Below are positions 7,722-13,618 of a stretch of 13,618 nucleotides of DNA, piece by piece. The notes under the pieces were generated by a model, which worked only from the letters and a program-made list of their open reading frames with translations, was not told the origin of the DNA and ran no database searches. The stretch comes from Larix sibirica (taxonomy: Eukaryota > Streptophyta > Pinopsida > Pinales > Pinaceae): contig NWUY0300007037.1 of assembly GCA_004151065.3 (NCBI GenBank), forward strand, positions 37,498 through 51,115, written 5' to 3'. The position numbers and the translations under genes were made by a program. The first letter of the stretch is position 1; each line of letters begins with the position of its first letter.

Positions 7722-7835
7722 CACCATGTGGTGGGGGTGCCTTCAAGGATCTCCTGCTTGTTGCATCATGTGACGATAGCAGTCACCTGCTACCATGATT
7801 ATCATCGGCCCCGAGATTCGCTGGATGAGTCATAG

Positions 7836-8611
7836 TGAACAACTTTTACTACTCTTAGTATAGTCATATGGAAATTATGTAGATCTTAGATATACCATGT
7901 ATGCATCATTTGCGGCTATAAAGTCGACATTTTGTGTCTTGAACTTTAACGCACTTTTGGGTTTTAATGTATGCAATTTTTATTTATACATGTGATGGTT
8001 GTTTCAGATTTTACTTATACTATCAAATGGTGTGTGCAAATGAATGTCATGATTGAATGCAAATGTTGTCTATTTACAAGAGATTGTGCTAATGAAAAAG
8101 ATACCAATCAAGTACATAGTTAGCTAATGAATCAACTAGACCATTTAGACTTCATGGAACATGAATATACTCAATAAATTCAAAATTGCATTCCAAAGAT
8201 GTACTCGTAGAAACTTCCAATATAGTGTAGGGTCTCGAACTGATATTGATTGTTCAATTGAGACCAACCAACTGAGATCTAGTTTGACAACAATTCGATG
8301 GATGCCAAGGGTGATAGCCTTGACAAGAAGCTCAATGACTTGCTATATTCTGCAACATTTTGGTTGCAGATATGAGAAAATAGCCTCCTGAACTAATAGA
8401 TGTATTGGTAGGTGAAAATATCACCCATGCTAGCGAAAGCAATGTTCTTGAGCTATGATGGTGCCATCTGCATATCCTTAGATAAGTGAAAGTTCTTGTG
8501 ACATTTTCCAAGCCAAAAACCAAGCAAGATAAGTGTGTGCTGAAACAACAATTGACAAAAGTCTTAAAAAAATACAACATAATACAACAAGTGTTGCGAG
8601 TCTATCAATGC
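7836..8611. other. Spacer between the two convergent coding remnants
   Basis: This lies between the end of the antisense gene and the integrase stop, which face each other. It probably holds both 3' untranslated regions. Two small frames (8161-8391 plus, 8332-8580 minus) overlap each other and match nothing I know. No tRNA or repeat is seen. Confidence 0.45.
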
Positions 8612-9710
8612 CTATGCGGAGTATTTATTCATATAGAGACCATTCCTAATCTCTGATAGTGGTTCCCCATCATAGTTCAGTAGCTCATAAGCTCCTTGCT
8701 TTAAAATAGTTTTGACAACAAGTGGGCCATACCATCTTGGTTCAAATTTCCCTGCCCCTATTTTTTCATGGTCTTGGTAATAAAATAAAATAAAATCAAT
8801 TTCAGAGAATACTCAAGGATGGAAAGTCTTTTCATATTGGGTCTTGACCCATCTCTTTTGTGCTTTTGCATTAAAAAATGCCTCTGCTCGAGTTTCATCA
8901 ATATAATGAAGATGGGGAAGTCTCTCTTCTTCTACATAAGTGTTAGATAGGATTTCAATATACAATTTTAACAATGGGATTTCATATTCAATCAACAACA
9001 CAAATTCCTCTCTGTAAACCATTTAAAAAGGAGCGAACTAGTTGCATTCTTAGTCGAGGTACAATACACCTAGAGACTGGAAAACAACATCAAGTGCTAG
9101 TTAATTTTTTTCTTGTTCACCATTCGTTGCATCATGGTATTCAAAACCTTTTTGATGGATTTTACTTGACCATTATATTGAGGGTAATATGGCGAGGAAA
9201 AATCTTGTCGCAATCCTAACTTAGTAGCGAGTTCATCCATGAAGGAGTTCCTAAAATGAGAGTCGTTATCAATAACAATCTCTTTTGGCACATAGAAACT
9301 AGTTATGACATGGTTGGAAAAAAATATGTTGTGGTTTTGGTTGATTTATTGAATGTATGCATCTCTTGATCCCACTTGGCGAAGTATTCCACTACCACTA
9401 AGATGTAGTGGTTTCCATCAATTGAAGGAGGATTGCATGTCATAAAATAATTGGCCATTTTGAAAATGTACCCATGGTCACCATAGGATGTAATAGAGTG
9501 GGATGAACATGCATTTTACTTGTATAAATATGATAAGTATGACACTTTTTGATGGTATTGATACAATCTTTAAAGAGCATTGGCCAAAAGTATCCTACAT
9601 GCAATATCTTCTGAGCCGTAGAAAACATAGAAATATGACTGCCACATTATCCAACATGGCAATCATTCAAAAATTGATTTTATTTTGTGTGAACTAAACA
9701 ATGTCATAAT
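8612..9710 (-). pseudogene. pol (integrase): Integrase of the Ty3/gypsy element, inactive
   Basis: Integrase joins the DNA copy to the host genome. From the N-terminus: an H-H-C-C zinc domain (NDCHVG, CGSHI, then QKILHVGYFWPMLFKDC and KKCHTY), the catalytic core (YILVVVEYFAKW, then PKEIVIDNDSHFRNSFMDEL, GLRQDFSSPYYPQYNGQVKS), the V-Y-R-E-E and E-Y-E-I-P-L-L-K-L region with ERLPHLHYIDETRAEAFFNA, and the C-terminal domain (GAGKFEPRWYGPLVVKTIL, GAYELLNYDGEPLSEIRNGL, YMNKYSA, stop at 8612). The catalytic D-D-E has become E (9387-9389), D (9268-9270), K (9160-9162); D and K are separated by 35 residues, the expected spacing. The second zinc cysteine is Tyr. Pieces lie in different frames with stops, so it is inactive. 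No chromodomain follows. Confidence 0.85.
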
Positions 9711-9754
9711 ATTAAGTCACTTCCTCGATGATACAAAGTGTCTTCAATGATGAT

Positions 9755-10260
9755 TTATCTTTGTGCTTGATGTCGAATGTGATGCCATTCAACACTAGAA
9801 AAATGACCATTGATTTGTTGGGTTTGTATATATACAAAAATGGTTCCATACCAAGGATCATAAGATGCAATGAGGAATGGATATTTATCTAGAGTAGATT
9901 CCACACCTATAGTTCCCTCTTCATCATATGTAAATTCATACATTAACTTAGCAAAAACTAAGGACTTGTTGGATTTTGCATTAAGGAATTTGAGATTGGA
10001 TTCGTATAGGATGAATATACATTTCAAATATTTTTTCCAAATGAGTCTTAGAGAAAGATATGTTGCATTGGATTAGCATCTTCCCCCACAGATGTTTTTT
10101 CATGGAAGTATGTAATGTCTAAATTGTTGGACATCATGAACTTCCCCAAGGCCAACTTCTCTACATGAGAACAGTGATATTAAAGGACTGGAATACCCTT
10201 ACTAAGGTAATACACAATCTGTTATTGGGAGAAAACACCATTTATGGTAATACACAACTT
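9755..10260 (-). pseudogene. pol (RNase H): RNase H and tether region, degenerate
   Basis: RNase H removes the RNA strand after reverse transcription. The minus strand shows YLSKGIPVL, YHCSHVEKLALGKFMMSNNL and the T-Y-F-H-E-K-T-S-V-G-E-D-A-N-P segment, matching the Y-x-x-x-E/x-x-L-A-L and H-Y-x-x-x-x-K-T-x-V-x-x-D-x-N-P pattern of the gypsy RNase H C-terminal half. The following SNLKFLNAKSNKSLVFAKLM, EEGTIGVESTLDKYPFLI and YDPWYGTIFVYIQTQQ lead, through IRHQAQR, to integrase. Frames change at least once near 10020. The space to integrase is too short for a second RNase H domain. Confidence 0.75.
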
Positions 10261-10399
10261 CAAAGACTAAGCACCATAGCTAAGATTAAATATTTTTTCA
10301 ATGCATCGATGAACATTGAGTTTCATCATCCCATATGAATCGTACATATTTCTTTAGAATATGCATGAAACCTTTAGCAATCTCAACATATTTGGTGAT

Positions 10400-11290
10400 A
10401 AATATCCTAAGTAAGTTTTTTTTTCTTTTAGACTTTGAAGTTGTCTAATTGTTTTTGAGGGGGGACTAGTTTATTGCCTCAATAATACCAAGTTTTGATA
10501 CAATGAATCCAGGTAATCTCCCAGTTACCACACAAAAAATTCATTTATGTGGATTCAAAATTATGTTATACTAACGAAAATGTATGAAGATGACACAAAG
10601 ATGTCCCAAATGTTTAGAACTTACCTTTGATATAGCTTCCAAATCATAGAGACAGGTTTTGATAATGTGCTTAATATCATGAAAGGAATACGACATTGTT
10701 CTCTAAAATGAGGCCTTGACATTTTAAATGCCAAAAGGAATTTTCTGATATGCAAAAGTGCCCCGTGGGAAAATGAAAGACGTATTGTGCTAGTCTTCCT
10801 TCTTTATCTATATTTGATTGTATCTAGAAAATCCATCCATGAAAGAAAACATTTTTATTTCGGCACACTCATATATAATATAATCAGTAAAGGATGTGGA
10901 AAAATTATCGTTGGGACATGTCAAATTCAAATCTCTAAAGTTATTACAGAATCAGATGATCCCTTTCTTCTTATCAATAGTAACAAGATTGGATACACAT
11001 TCCATTAAAGGTGCAAGGTAAATGAAACTAGATTTTAAGATATTCTCAACTTTTGCTTTGATGGTGATAGATTTCTTAGGATTGATTGGTATTAATTTTT
11101 GTGATATACATTTGACATTGGGGTATATTTTTATCTCATGTATTAGGATCAACACCAAACATTTGTTCATATGACCAAGTAAAAATATCTCAAAATGATT
11201 TGCAAAGAGTAATATATTACACAATTTCCTCTGGAGAGCAATCAACACTGATATTAATGTTTTCTATGATGCCTGGATTGATAGAGATAT
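10400..11290 (-). pseudogene. pol (RT): Reverse transcriptase of the Ty3/gypsy element, inactive
   Basis: The minus strand begins with NPGIIENINISVDCSPEEIV, has FTWSYEQMFGVDPNT, then HEIKIYPNVKC, INPKKSITIKAKVENILKSS and FIYLAPLMECVSNL, the thumb-proximal entry of plant gypsy RT. Motif A is FSFMDGFSRYNQI with its Asp at 10835-10837. Motif B is FPRGTFAYQKIPFG. Motif C should read Y-L-D-D but is CLYD (Tyr codon 10646-10648 in place of the first Asp), which removes an essential metal ligand. The thumb/connection follows: GRLPGFIVSKLGI, SPPLKTIRQLQSLK, IAKGFMHILKKYV, FIWDDETQ. At least one frameshift near 11130 and several stops split the domain. Confidence 0.85.
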
Positions 11291-11930
11291 CAATACGATT
11301 GGATTGTGAAATGTTTTCCAAATTCCCAATGATCAATTATGAATATCATCCCATGTTTGTTCAAAGATATTCATGACTTTTAATATAGCTTCATATGATG
11401 AAAATTTTTGGTCCTGGATGTCATGAGATTTGGCATTATCGATGGCCCATGTGGGTGAAGTGTAAGTGTCATATTATTCGTATGGTGGAGTATTTTGACC
11501 CTCCTCTATTCAATCCATTTGAGTAGCTTGGTATGAAAATTATATATCATATAATGGTAATTTATCCCAGGTATCAAATTCTACAGAATTGGGAATTACT
11601 TCAACATCATTTACCACCATAAATAATTCCATAGAGACCTCTTATGATAAAGGTAATTCATCTACTAGAATGGGTTTGGGAAAAACTGATAGTGGGAATT
11701 AATCCTCCATGGTGATAATGAATATTGGATCCACTTTTTTATAAATTATTATTTGTGGGAGTGTAAAAATTCCCATGATGGAAGCATCTTTGAACAATCC
11801 TACCTTAATGTCTTGAACCAGTACCTTTCACGAATCCTCCTAAACAGAGGAACAATAGATTGGATAGGAGATTTAGGTGTACAATAAGCTAATACATTTG
11901 TCACGTTCTTCCCTCAGAAAGGGAACCAAA
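11291..11930 (-). pseudogene. Protease-RT linker of the polyprotein, poorly preserved
   Basis: Only short readings survive on the minus strand, such as KSHDIQDQKFSSYEAILKVM and acidic/hydrophobic pieces near 11560-11640. The variable linker between protease and RT in this element class is long and poorly conserved, so I infer identity from position alone. Several stops occur in all frames. Confidence 0.4.
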
Positions 11931-12245
11931 TAAATTTTAAGATACTACAACTTTCATAGCATGTATCCAACTGTGGCCCAATATAAAATTGTAGTCTATG
12001 GGCATGTCTACTGCCTCAACGTCAACTGTGATTGTTTTACCTCCCAATTTTATTTTCCAAGATGCAATAAGTCTGTGATGAGGGAAAGAATGTCCATAAA
12101 ATTCCTTTAACATAGTGTGGGATGGATATAAGGTGTGCGATCCTATTTCTTGCTAACATTTTAATGGCATGACACAAGTTGAGGCCCCTTCATTAACAAC
12201 GGTTCGGAAAATGTTCTTACCATGAGACGATACTTTTATTTAAAA
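11930..12245 (-). pseudogene. pol (protease): Retropepsin-like protease, active Asp lost
   Basis: The aspartic protease cleaves the polyprotein. The minus strand reads FRTVVNEGASTCVMPLKC, stop, QEIGSHTLYPSHTMLKEFYG, HSFPHHRLIASW, KIKLGGKTITVDVEAVDMPI and DYNFILGHSWIHAMKVVVS. The first motif corresponds to the active-site V-D-x-G-A-S of plant gypsy proteases, with Asp changed to Asn (codon 12192-12194). The second, F-I-L-G-H-S-W, is the usual L-L-G-R-S-W. A stop inside and the missing catalytic Asp make it inactive. Confidence 0.75.
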
Positions 12246-12560
12246 AGGAATTTGTGAAGTGAGCCTACATGATAAATGGTATAAGCCAAGTGAGATCAAA
12301 TAAGTTTTAAATGGATATACAACCCTGATTGAAGACAATAATTCATTTCTTTGCACTTGACAACATTGCAATATCTTTGAAGCTGACATGGCACATTGTG
12401 CTTGAGCTACATATTCAACAATGTTGTAGTTAGGATCATCTCTTGGATTAGGATTGTGCATTGTTCTACATAGAACCCATTTTGGAGGGAGAGGTACTAT
12501 GTTAATTGTTGGTTTCTCAATTGTGAGAGAACCATTTGGATATGATGTTGATGTATCCAA
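12240..12560 (-). pseudogene. Gag-protease junction of the polyprotein
   Basis: A 106-codon open stretch reads YPNGSLTIEKPTINIVPLPP, RDDPNYNIVEYVAQAQCAMS, ASKILQCCQVQRNELLSSIR and ends LSCRLTSQIPF before a stop directly upstream of the protease. Y-N-I-V-E-x-x-A-Q-A-x-x-A-M-S-A followed by L-Q-x-C-x-x-Q-R is a known linker pattern of plant gypsy polyproteins between gag and protease. Its initial Met is internal to the ancestral polyprotein and not a true start. Confidence 0.65.
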
Positions 12561-12599
12561 AGTAATAGGAGGAACATCATTAGATAGAGCTCTTGTTTA

Positions 12600-13072
12600 A
12601 ATGTTCATCTAATGATCACACATGAATACATTAGCATTTGGAGTATTTCCTCCTTGGAGGGGGTTATCCTGGTTTCCACCCAGTGGAGGTACCGAAACCA
12701 CAACAACAATTTGTTGTTGTTGTTTTTGTTCAAAGGGTTGTGTCAACATAGTGGGTTGTTCTTGTTTCCCATCACATTGATCCATCATTTGATGAACAAT
12801 ATACTCCGTAAAATTGCACTGATAAGTGGAATGTTATCCTGGAAAATTTGACAAGGGAACATGAATTTATCGTTCTCTTGGGTGCCTTCTCCTAGAGTGT
12901 TATGGTTTCATGTCATTCTTGTCCCATAATTGGAATTTATATTTTTCATTGGCTTCTTCCTCTTTCCTTTAGAGTCCATGGATTGCACTGTAAGGACTTC
13001 ATAATTTTGGGAAGGACTAGAAAATTGTTGCTTGGCTTCTCCAGCTTTGGCTTGTGATGTTTTAATAGACAT
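12600..13072 (-). pseudogene. gag: Gag C-terminal remnant
   Basis: A minus-strand frame from ATG at 13072 reads MSIKTSQAKAGEAKQQFSSP, then VQSMDSKGKRKKPMKNINSN and stops at 12908. The same frame continues with NHNTLGEGTQENDKFMFPCQ, and a second frame reads through a glutamine run (EQKQQQQ) and VVSVPPLGGNQDNPLQGGN. The basic, Gln/Pro-rich composition fits the C-terminal part of a plant gypsy gag. No capsid helices and no C-x2-C-x4-H-x4-C zinc knuckle are visible, so most of gag is absent here. The true gag start, if retained, is beyond the window or deleted. Confidence 0.45.
12700..12723. repeat. (CAA)n/(TTG)n palindrome
   Basis: ACAACAACAA is followed, after one base, by TTGTTGTTGT, giving a 10-bp near-perfect inverted repeat of triplets. 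On the minus strand the triplets encode the Gln run and the Val run of the gag remnant. It probably arose by triplet expansion inside gag coding sequence. Confidence 0.6.
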
Positions 13073-13618
13073 ATTTCCTAATTGATGTTAAATTTTCAGA
13101 ATTTACTTCAAACTGATCTAGGATCTTAACTGAGAGAACAACATGTACAGCATATCTACAGCATATCAATCATGGACACAATAATGCAAGCACACAAGAG
13201 ACACNTGTCACAAGAGGACATATATATCCACTGAACATATTTTAATTAAAAACATGTAATTATTTTGGATGTAAATAATATTTTTCATAAATTCAAAAAC
13301 CCGTAATCTCATTAAAGTCACACTTGATTTTTAAATTAAAAACAAAAGATGGAATATTTTTATGGTCACACACACCTTTATATAGAGAGAGGCGTGTTTT
13401 AATTGAAGTCTTATCAATTTTCTCTTTTTAGGTTTAATGTATGTCATGGTAATCATGTTATATTACAAAGAGATATATATTTACATATGTTTTATGTTGA
13501 AAAATAATTTCTTTTTCTAGTTCAGGAAAATAATATTTTTTATTTTACTTAAAATTTATAATGTCATTTTTGAAATATTTATTTTTGAATTGAAAACATA
13601 ATTTTTTTTTTAAAATAA
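13073..13618. other. AT-rich DNA right of gag remnant, no gene recognised
   Basis: The element's leader, capsid or 5' LTR would be expected here, but I find no resemblance to the 3' LTR and no gag-like reading. An 11-base direct repeat (TACAGCATATC twice at about 13146-13169) and long A/T runs are the only notable structures. Position 13205 is N. The stretch could be decayed element sequence, a later insertion, or flanking DNA after a truncation. Confidence 0.45.

Larger units (their letters stand above)
6573..7835 (+). pseudogene. Antisense plant-mobile-domain (PMD) gene, broken
   Basis: This runs opposite to the retrotransposon, between integrase and 3' LTR. An N-terminal part in one frame (6573-6660) reads NSSIMRDCVVKMFHSN and YRCGILDV. 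After a frameshift near 6660 a long frame (6665-7357) reads NGTLKITIENIYFMIGLSRC, which fits the PMD strand-helix (G-x-x-T-I-T-L-E-D-V-x-x-L-x-G-L-x-x-x-G). It continues with LLLNLKDQLNRCWTGEQKKF, GYGSILCILFLEHVP, QRWTNMMTYHGEG, FDQYLLDWLSDQPLVIEDYP, YVGLDFHYEHELALPP and YWSDIG. Seven in-frame stops interrupt it. A likely intron (about 7356-7533) leads to an acidic C-terminal exon. PMD proteins (aminotransferase-like domain, as in Arabidopsis MAIN/MAIL1) act in heterochromatin silencing; related genes are carried antisense by Tat-type elements. Family assignment is by remembered motif pattern, not a search. Confidence 0.7.
3919..13618 (-). mobile_element. Ty3/gypsy LTR retrotransposon, Tat-like, degenerate, open to the right
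   Basis: Reading the minus strand from right to left, the order is gag remnant, protease, reverse transcriptase, RNase H, integrase, a 3.7-kb non-pol region with an antisense PMD gene, purine tract and 3' LTR. RT before integrase defines Ty3/gypsy. The integrase end with the G-A-G-K-F-E-P-R-W and R-N-G-L-Y-M-N-K-Y pattern, no visible chromodomain, and the antisense PMD gene together point to the Tat branch of the non-chromodomain plant elements. I see no second RNase H between RNase H and integrase, as Ogre-type members have. Frames are broken by many stops and shifts and several catalytic residues are gone, so it is an old, dead copy. No match to the 3' LTR was seen in 13080-13618; the 5' end lies outside the window or is deleted. 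Confidence 0.85.

Noticed and set aside
8974-9219. 81-codon plus-strand open reading
   Set aside because: It is the antisense of the integrase core, which is clearly recognisable on the minus strand.
9870-10076. 68-codon plus-strand open reading
   Set aside because: It is the antisense of the RNase H-integrase tether (SNLKFLNAKSNKSLVFAKLM on the minus strand).
12612-12851. 79-codon plus-strand open reading
   Set aside because: It lies antisense to the gag remnant and its hydrophobic composition follows from the complementary Gln/Asn-rich sequence.
1-13618. CRISPR array, prokaryotic operon, tRNA or rRNA genes
   Set aside because: No regularly spaced repeats, no Shine-Dalgarno-spaced gene strings, and no cloverleaf or rRNA core sequences were seen on either strand.

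Overview
The window looks like nuclear DNA of a land plant: AT-rich, intron-like splice signals, no operon layout, and filled with decayed transposable-element sequence. I see no intact gene. Two N positions (5092, 13205) mark it as draft-quality. A large repeat-rich genome, perhaps a gymnosperm, would fit, but the sequence alone does not settle the species.

Layout. (1) 1-3040: unassigned DNA with several exon-like stretches on the minus strand. Two have good splice-site flanks, one ends in a SET-domain-like motif, and a proline/serine/threonine-rich reading lies between them. All are short or interrupted. (2) 3160-3920: a cluster of foldbacks. Two neighbouring hairpins share one motif (one has a perfect 20-bp stem), followed by a ~157-bp MITE-like inverted repeat and a 21-bp tandem pair carrying AAACCCTAA telo-box motifs. 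(3) 3919-13618: one old Ty3/gypsy LTR retrotransposon read on the minus strand. Its 3' LTR (about 3919-4899, TGTT...AACA ends, TATA box, adjacent purine tract) is followed in plus coordinates by integrase (8612-9710), RNase H and tether (9755-10260), reverse transcriptase (10400-11290), protease (11930-12245) and gag/linker remnants (12240-13072). The 5' LTR and capsid part of gag are not visible and would lie to the right, or are lost.

The main find lies between integrase and 3' LTR. On the opposite (plus) strand, 6573-7835 carries a broken plant-mobile-domain (PMD, aminotransferase-like) gene: a long frame-2 stretch with seven in-frame stops, a frameshifted N-terminal part, and a downstream C-terminal exon after an apparent intron. 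An antisense PMD gene downstream of integrase is the arrangement known from the Tat branch of plant Ty3/gypsy elements, so it is probably a cargo gene of this element. Protease, reverse transcriptase and integrase have each lost at least one catalytic residue, so the element cannot move by itself. I found no convincing new functional system; the antisense cargo gene and the two foldback loci deserve a second look.
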